The notes under the pieces are model-generated. The model was not told the DNA's origin. It ran no database searches and saw only the letters and a program-made list of their open reading frames with translations. This document shows positions 34,638-50,657 of a DNA stretch of 64,000 nucleotides, in pieces; position 1 is the stretch's first letter, and every line of letters begins with the position of its first letter. The DNA lies in assembly GCF_025340265.1 (NCBI RefSeq), contig NZ_CP022707.1:1860501-1924500 (forward strand). The letters run 5' to 3'. The position numbers were made by a program, and so were the translations under genes. This DNA comes from Novosphingobium sp. 9. GTDB taxonomy: Bacteria; Pseudomonadota; Alphaproteobacteria; Sphingomonadales; Sphingomonadaceae.

Positions 34638-36802
34638 ATGAAACGCGTCCGCCTCCTCGTCTTCAATGCCGCGCTCGGCGTGCTCGACTACCGCGTGCCG
34701 GACGGCATGGCCCCGCAGCCGGGCGCCGTGGTGGTGGCGCCGTTGGGGCCCAGACAAATACTCGGAATCGTCTGGGAGCCGCAACGCCTGAATGCGCAGG
34801 AAGTGCCTGAATCAAAACTGCGTCCCATTCTGGAAGTGCTGCCGGTGCCCCCGCTGCCCGAACCGCTGCGGCGGTTGGTGGAGTGGACGGCCGATTACTA
34901 CTGCGCGCCGATGGCCTCGGTGGCACGCATGGCACTGGGCAGCAGCGCGGCGTTGCGCGGCGGCGGCACGACCACCGAGTATCGCCTGACGGGCGTGGAA
35001 CCCGCCCGCCTTACCCCCAGCGCGCTGCCGCAATGGACGCGCTGCAGGGTGAGCAGGCCTCGATCCGCGAACTCGCCGAACTCGCCAGCGTCTCCGAAGG
35101 GGTGCTGCGCGGGATGGTGGGCGCAGGGATACTGGAGGCGGTGACGGTCGATCTCGACCGGCCTTATCTCGCCGCCGATCCCGAACATGCCGTGCCCGAC
35201 CTCAATCCGGAACAGCGCACGGCGGCGGATGCCTTTATCGAGGCCGTCATCGCGCATGAATTTGCGCCGTTCCTGCTCGATGGCGTGACTGGCTCGGGCA
35301 AGACCGAGACCTATTTCGAGGCTGTCGCCGAAGCGCTGCGGCTGGGGCGGCAAATTCTGGTATTGCTGCCCGAGATCGCGCTGACCGAGAATTTCCTGCG
35401 CCGTTTCGAGCATCGCTTCGGCGTGCCGCCGATCCTGTGGCATTCCTCGCTCAAGGCCAGCGAGCGGCGACGGGCATGGCGGGCTATCGTCAGCGGAGAC
35501 GCGCAGGTCGTCGTCGGCGCGCGCTCGGCACTGTTCATGCCTTATGCCAGGCTGGGCCTGATCGTCGTCGACGAGGCGCATGAGGTCTCGTTCAAGCAGG
35601 ATGACGGCGTGCGCTACAATGCCCGCGACGTGGCGGTGATCCGCGCGCGGTTCGAGGGCATCCCGGTGATCCTTGCCAGCGCAACCCCGGCGCTGGAATC
35701 GATGCAGCTTGCCGAGGCGGGTGTCTATCGCCGGATCGAGCTGGCCGGGCGCTTCGGGGGTGCCAGCCTGCCCTCGATCGAGGTGCTGGACTTGCGCAGC
35801 GAGGCGCCCGAGCGCGGGCGCTGGCTGGCGCCTCGGCTGGTCGAGGAGATGAAGGTAAGGCTGGCGCGGGGCGAGCAATCGCTGCTGTTCCTCAACCGCC
35901 GCGGCTATGCCCCGCTGACGCTGTGCCGCAACTGCGGCTATCGCTTCCAGTGTCCCAACTGCACGGCATGGCTGGTGGAGCATCGCTTTTCCAAGCGCCT
36001 TGCCTGTCACCACTGTGGGCATGAAACGCCTGCACCGGAGGCCTGCCCCGAATGCGGCACCGGCGATTGCCTCGTCGCCTGCGGGCCGGGTGTGGAGCGG
36101 ATCGCCGATGAAGTGGCCGAAGTGCTGCCCGAGGCGCGCACCGCGCTTGTCACCTCGGACACGATGAACACGCCCGAAGCCATCGGCGAGTTCGTCGCGA
36201 TGGCGGAAGGCCGCGTGATCGACGTCATTATCGGTACGCAACTGGTAACGAAGGGATACCATTTTCCGGAATTGACGCTGGTCGGTGTCGTCGATGCGGA
36301 CCTTGGCCTCGAAGGTGGCGATCTGCGCGCGGGCGAGCGGACGTACCAGCAGATCGCGCAGGTCGCCGGGCGCGCCGGGCGCGGCGAGAAGCCGGGGCAG
36401 GTGCTGCTCCAGACGCGGCATCCCGAAGCCGCCGTCATCGCTGCGCTGGCGGCGGGCGACCGCGATGCCTTCTATGCCGCCGAGACCGAGGCGCGCCGCG
36501 ATGCCGGTGCCCCGCCGTTCGGACGCTGGGCAGCGATCATCGTCTCCTCGGAAGAACTCAACGAGGCGCGCGATGCGGCCCGCGCCATCGGCGGCACTGC
36601 GCCGGACCTGCCCGACATGCTGGTGCTCGGCCCTGCCCCTGCCCCGCTCTCGCTGCTGCGCGGACGGCACCGCTTCCGTCTGCTCATCAACGCGCGGCGC
36701 TCGGCCAGTCTTCAGAAGGTGCTGCGCGAGTGGCTGGAGCCGCTCCAGTTCCCGCGCGGTGTGCGCGTGAACATCGATATCGACCCTTACTCTTTTGTCT
36801 GA
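34638..36802 (+). CDS. priA: Primosomal protein N' (PriA helicase), frame disrupted
   Basis: PriA restarts stalled replication forks and reloads the replisome. Restoring one C in the run CCCCC at 35014-35018 joins the N-terminal part to the rest through RLTPQRAAAMDAL, giving 721 residues, normal length. The protein then shows the DNA-binding N-domain (VPDGMAPQPGAVVVAPLG), Walker A GVTGSGKTE, DEAH in VVDEAHEVSFKQ, and a zinc region with paired Cys motifs (CRNCGYRFQCPNC, CHHC, CPEC). As written the gene is broken at about residue 125. Its end overlaps ada by 16 nt. Confidence 0.93.
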
Positions 36803-37920
36803 CTTGTCCGGGGCGTCCGATCAGCAAAGAGATCAGGCGTGTCGCCGTGTTCCGTAGTGACACCCTCGCGGCGCAGCAGTTCGCGCTTGATGTCGGTGCC
36901 ATAGGCATAGCCGCCGATCGTGCCATCGGTGCGCACCACGCGGTGGCACGGGATCAGCACCGCCACACAGTTCGCGCCATTGGCTGAGCCTGCCGCGCGC
37001 ATGGCCTTGGGCTTGCCCACGGCGGTGGCCAGCTGCGCATAGCTGCGCGTCTCGCCTGCCGGAATGCGCTGAAGCTCGCGCCAGATCGCTTCCTGAAACG
37101 CGGTGCCTGCCACGTCGAGCGGAATGCCGCGTGCATCGCCCGGACGCTCGACCGCGTCGATCACTTGTCGGAGTAAGGCCGCGAAATCCTCGCCGCCCTC
37201 GATCAGATCAGCATGGGGGAAACGCTCGGCCAGCGCCTCGACGCTTTCGTCGAACGAGAGGCGGCACACACCCTTCCCCGTCGCGGCGACCAGCATCGCG
37301 CCCATACTGGTGGGAACCACCGCCCAATGGATCGCCACGCCGCGCCCGCCGTGCTTCCATGCCGAGGGTGTCATGCCGAGGCGGGCTTCGCTGGCCTCGT
37401 AGAAGCGCGATGCGGAGCCGTATCCGGCGTCGTAGATGGCCTCTGTCACCTTGTGGGTCTCCTGTAAGGCGTTCTGTACGCGTTCCATGCGCCGGGCGCG
37501 GGCATAGGCGGCAGGCGTCAGTCCCAGCGCGCGCTTGAACAGGCGCTGGAAATGGGCGGGCGAATAGCCGACATGGCCTGCCACCTGCTCGACCGTGATG
37601 GCCTCGTCGAGCGCGAGCATTCGCACCGCCTCTGCCAGCGCGGCCTCGTCCCGCGATACGTCATCGGGATGGCAGCGCAGGCACGGGCGCAGGCCTTCCT
37701 CACGCGCTTGCGAAGGCGTCGCGAAGAACCGCACGTTCTCGCGCCGGGGATGGCGGGCCGCGCACGAGGGACGGCAGTAGATGCCGGTAGAGAGCACGCC
37801 GGTCACGAAATGCCCGTCGTAATCCCGGTTGCGCGACAGAACCGCGCGCCAGGCCGTATCATCATCGGGCCCCGTATTATTATCGGGCATAGTGTTCGCC
37901 ATGCCGTCCGAATCCGTCAT
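36787..37920 (-). CDS. ada: Bifunctional DNA-alkylation repair protein/regulator Ada
   Basis: Ada transfers methyl groups from DNA to its own Cys residues and then activates repair genes. The N-terminal domain has the zinc Cys set (GIYCRPSCAARHPRRENVRFF, CLRCHP), followed by an AraC-type helix-turn-helix (residues about 85-180). The C-terminal O6-alkylguanine transferase has the active Cys in LIPCHRVVRTDG. I preferred ATG 37920, preceded by GCAGG; later in-frame ATGs exist. It is convergent with priA. Confidence 0.93.
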   Translation of the reverse strand: MTDSDGMANTMPDNNTGPDDDTAWRAVLSRNRDYDGHFVTGVLSTGIYCRPSCAARHPRRENVRFFATPSQAREEGLRPCLRCHPDDVSRDEAALAEAVRMLALDEAITVEQVAGHVGYSPAHFQRLFKRALGLTPAAYARARRMERVQNALQETHKVTEAIYDAGYGSASRFYEASEARLGMTPSAWKHGGRGVAIHWAVVPTSMGAMLVAATGKGVCRLSFDESVEALAERFPHADLIEGGEDFAALLRQVIDAVERPGDARGIPLDVAGTAFQEAIWRELQRIPAGETRSYAQLATAVGKPKAMRAAGSANGANCVAVLIPCHRVVRTDGTIGGYAYGTDIKRELLRREGVTTEHGDTPDLFADRTPRTSQTKE

Positions 37921-38245
37921 CCGACCTGCCGGGTCAAGGCGCGAGCGCGAAAGATCGCGCGGGCCTGCACCATTTCCGAGCTGGAAAATCGGCAGGGTGT
38001 GTCCCGCTTGCGGCGCAGTTTTTGGCGAAATGAAGGTCATGCGCGCATAGTAATTGCGTGCACACGGCAGCGCTTCCCGATTTCTGCTTTCAAATCACTT
38101 CGATTGCGGTCGCGCATAGACAATCCGCCCACCTTGCGTCGTCGCATTATCGTCGCTATGCGGCCCCCGACAGCAGGCCGGGGAGAGCGCTTTCGCGCAC
38201 TGTCTTGTCGTGCCCCAGACACACCGATGTAAGGAACAGGACGGC
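37921..38245. promoter_or_regulatory. Divergent ada/atpH upstream region
   Basis: A 325-nt gap with no gene seen. On the plus strand TTGCGT (38134-38139), 16 nt, CTATGC (38156-38161) is a weak promoter-like pair for the atp operon, followed by a short GC-rich inverted repeat. AAGGA precedes the atpH GTG. Confidence 0.3.
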
Positions 38246-40343
<2,098 letters not shown>

Positions 40344-40404
40344 GACTGACGTGACGCCGCCGCGCCGGGCTTTCGGGTCCGGCCGGTAATTCGGAGACAA
40401 ACGA

Positions 40405-42799
<2,395 letters not shown>

Positions 42800-42837
42800 T
42801 CGTCACGTCTGCTGATCGAACGCAAGGAAACGAACCG

Positions 42838-43095
42838 ATGGCACTGCACTTCGAACTCGTGACGCCGGCCCGGCTCGTTCGCTCCGAGGAAGTCCACATG
42901 GTGGTCGTCCCCGGAACCGAAGGCGAGTTCGGCGTGCTGGAGGGCCACGCGCCCTTCATGTCGACCGTCGCCGACGGCGCGCTCATGGTCTATCGCACCG
43001 AGAACGCCGCGCCCGAGGCGATCCAGATCACCGGCGGCTTCGCGGAAGTCGGCGCGAACGGTCTGACGGTTCTGGCCGAGCATGTGAACGGCTGA
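42838..43095 (+). CDS. atpC: ATP synthase F1 subunit epsilon (short form)
   Basis: Epsilon forms part of the rotor foot. This 85-residue form has only the N-terminal beta-sandwich ([36 protein letters not shown]) and lacks the C-terminal two-helix domain that inhibits the enzyme in E. coli. Short epsilons occur in many Alphaproteobacteria, where a separate zeta subunit does the inhibition. The last gene of the atp operon, followed by a terminator. Confidence 0.95.
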   Translation: MALHFELVTPARLVRSEEVHMVVVPGTEGEFGVLEGHAPFMSTVADGALMVYRTENAAPEAIQITGGFAEVGANGLTVLAEHVNG

Positions 43096-43118
43096 CGCCT
43101 TTTACATCACGCGAAAAT

Positions 43119-43154
43119 GGGGCGCCCCGGTCTGACCGGCGGCGCCCTTTTTCT
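43119..43154 (+). terminator. Terminator of the atp operon
   Basis: GGGGCGCCCCGG and CCGGCGGCGCCC form an interrupted GC-rich stem over a 5-nt loop, followed by TTTTTCTTT. The T-run abuts the stop codon of the convergent HNH gene. Confidence 0.8.
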
Positions 43155-43433
43155 TTATCTACGCTTGGCCGTAGGCGCATGAAAATCAGGCGGTTTGCTG
43201 GCAACCCACGAGAGGAAACGCGCGATTTCCGGGGTGGCCCGCAACATCGCCAGATCCTCGCCCAGCTTTGCCAGCCGGGCATTGGGAAAGGTCGCATGCA
43301 AGGTGCGGTGGCAGATGGGATGGACGGGAACCGTCCGACGCCCGCCCCGGCTTTTTGGCACGGGATGATGCCATTCGACCCGCTGCCCCAGAGGCCTGTC
43401 GCATAGCCAGCAGCAGGTTTGCGGTGCATCCAT
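43155..43433 (-). CDS. HNH endonuclease-like protein
   Basis: A 92-residue protein with an HNH core: CWLCDRPL at about residue 8, EWHHPVPKSRGGR (the HH pair) and PICHRTLHATF as third element. Zinc-binding Cys pairs frame the site. It is close to the small HNH family of unassigned nucleases; no restriction or phage partner lies nearby. ATG 43433 was chosen since the longer upstream frame overlaps the cpaF promoter region. It is convergent with the atp operon and divergent from cpaF. Confidence 0.85.
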   Translation of the reverse strand: MDAPQTCCWLCDRPLGQRVEWHHPVPKSRGGRRTVPVHPICHRTLHATFPNARLAKLGEDLAMLRATPEIARFLSWVASKPPDFHAPTAKRR

Positions 43434-43609
43434 GATGTCCCGAAAATGGCGCGCTTGGCCGAACCGATCAAGTTCGCTTCGCCGTGTTCGCCGCCGGATA
43501 CCTCCCGGCATTAGGAAGTTATCAAAGTTTCAACCTTAATCCGGTGCTCAATCGCCCGCATGCTTCTCCAAAGCAGCCTGCGTCTTGCGAACTTGGAATT
43601 GAGGGTAAA

Positions 43610-45097
<1,488 letters not shown>

Positions 45098-45100
45098 ACT

Positions 45101-45325
45101 CTACTGAAAGCGCGCGATCAGGGCCGTCACGATCGCGCGCGAGGCAAGGCCCAGCATCAGGATACCGGGCAGGAAGGTCATGAAGAACACGCCTGTCCAC
45201 GGGATCAGGCCCACCCGGTCGAGATCGCGGCGCCGCGCGCGCAGGTGATCGGCCAGCCAAGCAATCGCAGCCAGAACGATGCAGGCGCCACCGCCTGCGG
45301 CGAAGAGGAGATCGGTTTGATCCAT
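45101..45325 (-). CDS. Small membrane protein (74 residues)
   Basis: A 74-residue frame with helices at about residues 6-24 and 41-61 and a basic connecting loop (DHLRARRRDLDR). The start ATG 45325 has GAGAG upstream. It is convergent with cpaF, 3 nt from its stop, and divergent from the DMT transporter. I do not recognise a family. The clean two-helix pattern in the frame opposite to cpaF supports a real gene. Confidence 0.6.
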   Translation of the reverse strand: MDQTDLLFAAGGGACIVLAAIAWLADHLRARRRDLDRVGLIPWTGVFFMTFLPGILMLGLASRAIVTALIARFQ

Positions 45326-45374
45326 CTCTCGCCCATTGCCCTGACGCTCACGCAAATTAAAGGGGGTAGGCGAA

Positions 45375-46352
45375 ATGACCGCCTCCGCAACTCCTGCCAT
45401 TCCGCCCCGCACCAGGACACAGGACAGCCCGCTCGCCGCGCTGGGCCTGCGCGTGCTCGGCATGTTCATGCTCTCGGCGATGTTCATGCTGATCCGCCTT
45501 GCCTCCAGGCACGGCGTTTCAGTGCCGGAGATGTTGTTCTGGCGGCAGGGCATGGCGGTGCCGATCATGCTGCTATGGCTCGCGGCTCGTGGAGAGATGT
45601 CACTGCTCAAGACGCACCGCGTGCCTGCGCATCTGGGCCGGGCCGCAGTGGGAACGCTTGGCCTGTTGTGCAATGTCGGCACGGCAACGCTGCTGCCGTT
45701 GCCGGTGGGTACTACGCTCAGCTTCACTTCGCCGATCTTTGCCGTGCTGATCGCGGGACTGGTCCTGCGCGAGAAGGTTGGCCCGTGGCGCTGGAGCGCG
45801 GTGCTGATCGGCTTTGCAGGCGTCCTGCTGATCGCGCGACCCGGCGCCGAGCCGATTGCGCTGGCGGGCCTCGCCTCGGGCCTGGGCGCGGGCCTGATCG
45901 TTGCGACCGTGAGCTTTCAGGTGCGCAGTCTGGCCCGCACCGATTCGCCGATCGCCTGTGTATTCTGGTTCTCGGCCTTCGGCGCGGTGGTGGCCGCCAT
46001 CGCGCTGCCGCTCTACGGACAGCCGCACCCTTGGCAGGTCTGGCTGATGTTGGTCGGCGTGGGGCTGGCAGGGACGCTGGCGCAGTTCTTCATTGCAGCC
46101 GCGCTCAGCCGGGGTGCGGTGGCGACGGTGGTGGTGATGGACTACACCTCGCTGATCTGGGCGACCGGCTTTGGCGTGCTGGTATTCGGCGAGTGGCCGC
46201 CTGCCTCGATCTGGCTGGGGGCACCGCTGGTGATTGGTGCGGGCCTTCTCATCACCTGGCGCGAGATCGTGCTGGCAAAAGCGATCGCGCCGACCACTTC
46301 GCTCGACGATGCTGCACTGGAAGAGGCCAAGGCTGGTCCCCAGCCTCTCTGA
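45375..46352 (+). CDS. DMT superfamily (EamA) transporter
   Basis: A 325-residue inner-membrane carrier with ten predicted helices in two EamA repeats. The repeats are marked by LGLLCNVGTATLLPLPVGTT and LAQFFIAAALSRGAVATVVV, with conserved TLSFTSPIFAVLIAG and DYTSLIWA. EamA proteins export amino acids or other metabolites; the substrate is not readable from sequence. It is divergent from the 74-residue protein and is followed by an entericidin gene. Confidence 0.9.
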   Translation: MTASATPAIPPRTRTQDSPLAALGLRVLGMFMLSAMFMLIRLASRHGVSVPEMLFWRQGMAVPIMLLWLAARGEMSLLKTHRVPAHLGRAAVGTLGLLCNVGTATLLPLPVGTTLSFTSPIFAVLIAGLVLREKVGPWRWSAVLIGFAGVLLIARPGAEPIALAGLASGLGAGLIVATVSFQVRSLARTDSPIACVFWFSAFGAVVAAIALPLYGQPHPWQVWLMLVGVGLAGTLAQFFIAAALSRGAVATVVVMDYTSLIWATGFGVLVFGEWPPASIWLGAPLVIGAGLLITWREIVLAKAIAPTTSLDDAALEEAKAGPQPL

Positions 46353-46479
46353 TCATCTTCGTGAAAACGTGCTCGGTCATCGCCGGAGCGTGGGAACCTG
46401 ACCTGCCGACACACGTTTGTTCTCCCGATCCGCACGCTCTTGGCGGCGGCGGAGACAACAGGAACAAGGAATTCCCGTC

Positions 46480-46617
46480 ATGATGAAGAAAGTCGTTCTC
46501 ATGCTCGTCGCCTCCAGCATCGCGCTGGGTGCGACCGCCTGCAACACCGTGAAGGGTGCCGGTCGCGACGTGACGTCGGTCGGTCAGGCCGGCGACGACG
46601 CCATCAACGGCAAGTAA
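46480..46617 (+). CDS. Entericidin-like lipoprotein
   Basis: A 45-residue lipoprotein: MMKKVVLMLVASSIALGATAC supplies signal peptide and lipobox (LGATAC). The short mature part (NTVKGAGRDVTSVGQAGDDAINGK) is typical of entericidin A/B family antidote or bacteriolytic peptides. AAGGA lies upstream. Two adjacent ATGs (46480, 46483) are possible. It is followed directly by a strong terminator. Confidence 0.9.
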   Translation: MMKKVVLMLVASSIALGATACNTVKGAGRDVTSVGQAGDDAINGK

Positions 46618-46625
46618 GCCGTCAG

Positions 46626-46661
46626 AAAAGCCCGCGCTCCAACCCCGGAGCGCGGGCTTTT
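46626..46661. terminator. Bidirectional terminator between entericidin and DUF1453 genes
   Basis: A perfect 15-bp stem (AAAAGCCCGCGCTCC at 46626-46640, complement at 46647-46661) with a 6-nt loop has a short T-rich tail on each strand. It ends the plus-strand entericidin gene and the minus-strand gcv operon. Confidence 0.85.
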
Positions 46662-46664
46662 ATC

Positions 46665-47210
46665 TTACTGGAAGACTTCTTCGGTTTTCCTGAGCCGATG
46701 CTCTTCCGCCACCTTTCGGGCACGAAGCCAGAGGCACAGTCGCAGCGCCAGCACCATTCCCAGCGCCAGACCAAGCATACCGTCCGTCACCAGCAAGGCA
46801 CCGGCGGCGGGATGATGATCCGGCGTTGAACCCGGCTGATAGCTTGGAAAGATCACCCGCCTGACGATGAAGATCGCAGCGACGAACAGCAGCGCTGCAG
46901 GCGACTGGCGCATCATCACGCGGGCATTTTCGCCCTCACCTTCGACATGAAGGCGCATCATGCGGCCACGCTGCCAGCCAATGGCGGCGCCGATGACCAC
47001 GCCTCCCGCCACGGCCAGCCAGCCCATCGGACTGGGATGCATGCCGAACAGGGCAATTCCCACCACGGCACACAGGATCACCGGCATGATCCACAGCATT
47101 GGCAGCCGCAGCGGCCGTGCCTTCTGCAGATTGCGATAGCGCAGGAGCATGACGAGGGCGAAAATCGCCACCGGCAGATACCCCAGCAGCGACTTTGCAT
47201 CCCCCGTCAT
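46665..47210 (-). CDS. DUF1453/CcdC-like membrane protein
   Basis: A 181-residue membrane protein with four or five hydrophobic helices, an LLRYRNLQKARPLRLPMLWIMP motif after the first, and GAAIGWQRGRMMRLHVEGE in the middle, typical of DUF1453 (CcdC-like). It follows the gcvPB stop by 10 nt, so it is the last gene of the glycine cleavage operon and probably under riboswitch control too. No role in glycine metabolism is known. Confidence 0.85.
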   Translation of the reverse strand: MTGDAKSLLGYLPVAIFALVMLLRYRNLQKARPLRLPMLWIMPVILCAVVGIALFGMHPSPMGWLAVAGGVVIGAAIGWQRGRMMRLHVEGEGENARVMMRQSPAALLFVAAIFIVRRVIFPSYQPGSTPDHHPAAGALLVTDGMLGLALGMVLALRLCLWLRARKVAEEHRLRKTEEVFQ

Positions 47211-47220
47211 ATGATACCCC

Positions 47221-48822
47221 TTAGCTTCCGCCGATCTCGCTCAGCGAGGGCGTCCCTGCCGGAGCCACATCGCCTTGCCATACCAGCACAGGTTTGCGCG
47301 CCGCGAGCGTTTCGTCAAGACGGCGGCGCGGCGCGAAGTGCGGTGCCGAATGCAGGGTGTCGTCGCCCTGCTTGGCGCGCTCCGCCAGGCTGCGCAGCGA
47401 ACCGATGAAGCGGTCGAGACCGGCCTTGCTCTCGGTTTCGGTCGGCTCGACCAGCATCGCGCCGCGCACCACCAGCGGGAAGTAGACCGTCATCGGGTGG
47501 AAGCCCTCGTCGATCAGCCCCTTGGCGATGTCGAGCGTCGAGAAGCCATCGGCCAGCCCGGCGTCGCTGAACAGCGCCTCGTGCATGCACGGACCGCTGG
47601 CACCGAACGGGGCCTGCAGCACGTCGTCGCACGAACGCAGCACGTAGTTGGCGTTGAGCACCGCGTCCTCGGCCACCTGACGCAGACCGTCCGCGCCGTG
47701 GCTGAGGATGTAGGTCAGCGCGCGGGTGAACATGCCCATCTGACCGTGGAAGGCGACCATGCGGCCGAACGCCTTGTCATGGCCCTCGCCGCGGTTCTCT
47801 TCCTCGACGAGGTGGATCGAACCGTCGGCGCCTCGCGTGACGAAGGGCAGCGGCGCGAAGGGCGCCAGCGCTTCGGACAGCACCACCGGCCCCGCACCCG
47901 GACCACCGCCGCCGTGCGGCGTCGAGAAGGTCTTGTGCAGGTTGATGTGCATGGCATCCACGCCCAGGTCGCCGGGGCGGACCTTGCCGACGATGGCGTT
48001 GAAGTTCGCGCCGTCGCAGTAGACATAGCCGCCAGCCTCGTGGACCGCATCGGCGATGGTCTTCAGTTCAGGCTCGAACAGGCCGCAGGTGTTGGGGTTG
48101 GTGATCATCACGCCCGCAACGTTCGGTCCCAGCTTGGCCTTGAGCGCCTCGACATCGACGCGGCCCTCAGGCGTGGCCGGGATCGACTGGACCTTGAAGC
48201 CTGCGAAAGCCGCAGTCGCCGGGTTGGTGCCGTGGGCGCTCTCGGGCACCAGCACGACATCGCGGGTCTCGCCGCGCGCGTCCAGAGCGGCGCGGATACA
48301 CAGCAGACCGCACAGCTCGCCATGGGCACCGGCCTTGGGGCTCATCGCCACCGAGGCCATGCCGGTCAGCGTGATCAGCCAGTCGGCCAACTGCTCGATG
48401 ACTTCCAGCGCGCCCTGCACGGTGCCCTGCGGCTGCATCGGGTGGACGTCGGCGAAGCCCGGCAGACGCGCCATCTTCTCGTTCAGGCGCGGGTTGTGCT
48501 TCATCGTGCACGAACCGAGCGGGAACGGCCCGAGGTCGATCGCGTAGTTCTGGCGCGACAGACGGGTGTAGTGGCGCACCACTTCCGGCTCGGTCAGGCC
48601 GGGCAGTGCCGGGGCCGACTTGCGCAGGAACTTCGACACGCCCGCAGCGGGGCTACGTGCAGGAACGTCGATATCGACGCCGCACTTGCCGTCCGCGCCG
48701 AGTTCGAAGCTCAGCGCCTCTTCCAGCATCAGGCCGCGATCGCCACTGTTGGTGGTGAGCGGCGTTCCGGTCGAACCTTCACCCATCGAGGGGCGCCATC
48801 CGGCAGCATTCACGGCGCTCAT
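47221..48822 (-). CDS. gcvPB: Glycine dehydrogenase (decarboxylating) subunit 2
   Basis: GcvPB is the C-terminal half of the split P protein that decarboxylates glycine. The 533-residue protein carries the PLP Lys in [17 protein letters not shown] and the family blocks [25 protein letters not shown] and [19 protein letters not shown]. It overlaps gcvPA by 4 nt. Together with GcvPA it forms the alpha2beta2 P protein. Confidence 0.98.
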   Translation of the reverse strand: MSAVNAAGWRPSMGEGSTGTPLTTNSGDRGLMLEEALSFELGADGKCGVDIDVPARSPAAGVSKFLRKSAPALPGLTEPEVVRHYTRLSRQNYAIDLGPFPLGSCTMKHNPRLNEKMARLPGFADVHPMQPQGTVQGALEVIEQLADWLITLTGMASVAMSPKAGAHGELCGLLCIRAALDARGETRDVVLVPESAHGTNPATAAFAGFKVQSIPATPEGRVDVEALKAKLGPNVAGVMITNPNTCGLFEPELKTIADAVHEAGGYVYCDGANFNAIVGKVRPGDLGVDAMHINLHKTFSTPHGGGGPGAGPVVLSEALAPFAPLPFVTRGADGSIHLVEEENRGEGHDKAFGRMVAFHGQMGMFTRALTYILSHGADGLRQVAEDAVLNANYVLRSCDDVLQAPFGASGPCMHEALFSDAGLADGFSTLDIAKGLIDEGFHPMTVYFPLVVRGAMLVEPTETESKAGLDRFIGSLRSLAERAKQGDDTLHSAPHFAPRRRLDETLAARKPVLVWQGDVAPAGTPSLSEIGGS

Positions 48823-50189
48823 GCGGCGGCTCCTTCGAGAACGGCGGCGAGTTCGCGCGCGAGCGTCGCGATATCCTCGTCGGTGGTGGTTTCGGTGGCG
48901 GTGACGAGCAGGCCGTTGTGCAGGCCCGAGGCGTCGGGGAACAGGCGGCCAAGCGACACGCCGCCCAGCACCTCGCGGTCGGCCAACTGGCGGACCACTT
49001 CGCGGGCATCGGTCGGCAGGACGAGCGTGACTTCGTTGAAGTACGCCTCGTTCAGACAGGTGACGCCGGGGATCTGCGTGAGCGCGTCGACCATCGCCTG
49101 TGCGCGGTCATGGTTGACCGCCGCCAGCTGGGCAATGCCCTCGCCGCCCAGCAGCGTCAGGTGGATGCTGAACGCCAGCGCGCAGAGGCCGGAGTTGGTG
49201 CAGATGTTGCTCGTCGCCTTCTCGCGGCGGATGTGCTGCTCGCGCGTGGAAAGCGTGAGCACGAAACCGCGCTTGCCCTCGGCATCGACGGTCTCGCCAC
49301 ACAGACGCCCCGGCATCTGGCGCACGAACTTTTCGCGGCAGCCGAACAGGCCGAGGTACGGCCCGCCGAACTGGAGGCCGACGCCGATCGACTGACCCTC
49401 GCCCACGACGATATCGGCACCGAGGTTGCCGGGTGCCTCGATCATGCCGAGCGCGACCGGCTCGGTCACGACCACGATCATCAGCGCGCCCTTGGCGTGC
49501 GCGGCTTCGGCAATCGCGGCGAGATCGGGGATGCGGCCAAGAACGTCCGGGTACTGGACGACGACGCTGGCGGTCTTGTCGTCGATCGCGGCGATCAGCG
49601 CGGCGTCATCGGGCTCGGCGGTCAGTTCGGCGGCGAGCGAGACGATGTCGTCCTTGGTGAACTTGGCCATCGTGCGCACGACTTCGCCGTAGTGCGGGTG
49701 CAGACCGCCCGACAGGACGCTGCGGCCCTTGCGGGTGACGCGCGCCGCCATCAGGATGGCTTCCCAGCACGCGGTCGAACCGTCGTACATCGAGGCGTTG
49801 GCGATGTCGGTGCCGAACAGGCGCGCGACTTGCGTCTGGAACTCGAACAGGACCTGCAGCGTGCCTTGCGCAATTTCCGGCTGATAGGGCGTGTAGGCCG
49901 TCAGGAACTCGCCGCGCTGGATCAGGTGATCGACCGAGGCGGGCACATGATGGCGGTACGCCCCTGCGCCCAGGAAGAACGGCACGGAGCCCGCGCTCAT
50001 GTTCTTGGCAGCGAGCTTCGACATGTGGCGCTCGACCGCCAATTCGCTGGCGTGGAGGGCAAGGCCGGAAATCGGGCCGGCAAGCCGGGCTTCCTCGGGA
50101 ACGTCGACGAACAGATCGTCGACCGAGGCCGCGCCGATCACGCCGAGCATCTCGGCCCGGTCGGCGGGTGTCAGGGGGAGGTAACGCAA
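48819..50189 (-). CDS. gcvPA: Glycine dehydrogenase (decarboxylating) subunit 1
   Basis: GcvPA is the N-terminal half of the split P protein. The 456-residue product has [14 protein letters not shown] at the start, [36 protein letters not shown] and [16 protein letters not shown] start at 50189 is used (GAGGATCTGCCCC ahead of it); no ATG fits the conserved N-terminus. A GC-rich intercistronic hairpin lies between it and gcvH. Confidence 0.97.
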   Translation of the reverse strand: MRYLPLTPADRAEMLGVIGAASVDDLFVDVPEEARLAGPISGLALHASELAVERHMSKLAAKNMSAGSVPFFLGAGAYRHHVPASVDHLIQRGEFLTAYTPYQPEIAQGTLQVLFEFQTQVARLFGTDIANASMYDGSTACWEAILMAARVTRKGRSVLSGGLHPHYGEVVRTMAKFTKDDIVSLAAELTAEPDDAALIAAIDDKTASVVVQYPDVLGRIPDLAAIAEAAHAKGALMIVVVTEPVALGMIEAPGNLGADIVVGEGQSIGVGLQFGGPYLGLFGCREKFVRQMPGRLCGETVDAEGKRGFVLTLSTREQHIRREKATSNICTNSGLCALAFSIHLTLLGGEGIAQLAAVNHDRAQAMVDALTQIPGVTCLNEAYFNEVTLVLPTDAREVVRQLADREVLGGVSLGRLFPDASGLHNGLLVTATETTTDEDIATLARELAAVLEGAAA

Positions 50190-50224
50190 GGGGCAGATCC
50201 TCGGGAGAATTGGTGAGGCCGGGT

Positions 50225-50263
50225 GGGGACGCGCGCGGCGCTTTGCGCTCTCGCTGCGTCCCC
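50225..50263 (-). other. Intercistronic hairpin between gcvH and gcvPA
   Basis: GGGGACGC (50225-50232) and GCGTCCCC (50256-50263) pair over a 23-nt GC-rich interior that can itself fold. It sits in the 83-nt gcvH-gcvPA gap without a T-run, so mRNA stabilisation or processing is likelier than termination. Confidence 0.45.
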
Positions 50264-50272
50264 GTCAGGCGA

Positions 50273-50644
50273 TCAGAGGGCTTCGACGAAAGCCTTGTAG
50301 TTGGTCTCGTCCATCAGGCCCGAGAGTTCGGCGGTGTCCGACAGCGTGATGCGGAACAGCCAGCCGCCGGTCTCGGCTTCGGTGTTCACCAGCTCGGGAG
50401 CGTCGGCGAGCGCCTCGTTCACTTCGGCGATGCTGCCCGAAACCGGGGTGTAGACATCGCTGGCGGCCTTCACCGAATCGACGACCGAGACGGAATCGCC
50501 CTTGCCGAACGTGGCGCCCACTTCGGGCAGGTCGACGAAGGTGATGTCGCCAAGCTGGCCCTGTGCATAGTCGGTGATGCCGACGGTGCCGAGGTCGCCC
50601 TCGACTTCGATCCACTCATGGTCTTCGGAAAAATAACGTGTCAT
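50273..50644 (-). CDS. gcvH: Glycine cleavage system H protein
   Basis: GcvH carries the aminomethyl group on a lipoyl arm between P, T and L proteins. The 123-residue product begins MTRYFSEDHEWIEVEG, has the lipoyl Lys in VVDSVKAASDVYTPVSG, and ends with TETGGWLFRI-like sequence. Its own ATG (50644) has AGGAG 8 nt upstream. In the given sequence it is also read through from gcvT because of a 1-nt deletion there; I treat the two as separate genes. Confidence 0.97.
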   Translation of the reverse strand: MTRYFSEDHEWIEVEGDLGTVGITDYAQGQLGDITFVDLPEVGATFGKGDSVSVVDSVKAASDVYTPVSGSIAEVNEALADAPELVNTEAETGGWLFRITLSDTAELSGLMDETNYKAFVEAL

Positions 50645-50657
50645 CGCCTTGGCTCCT

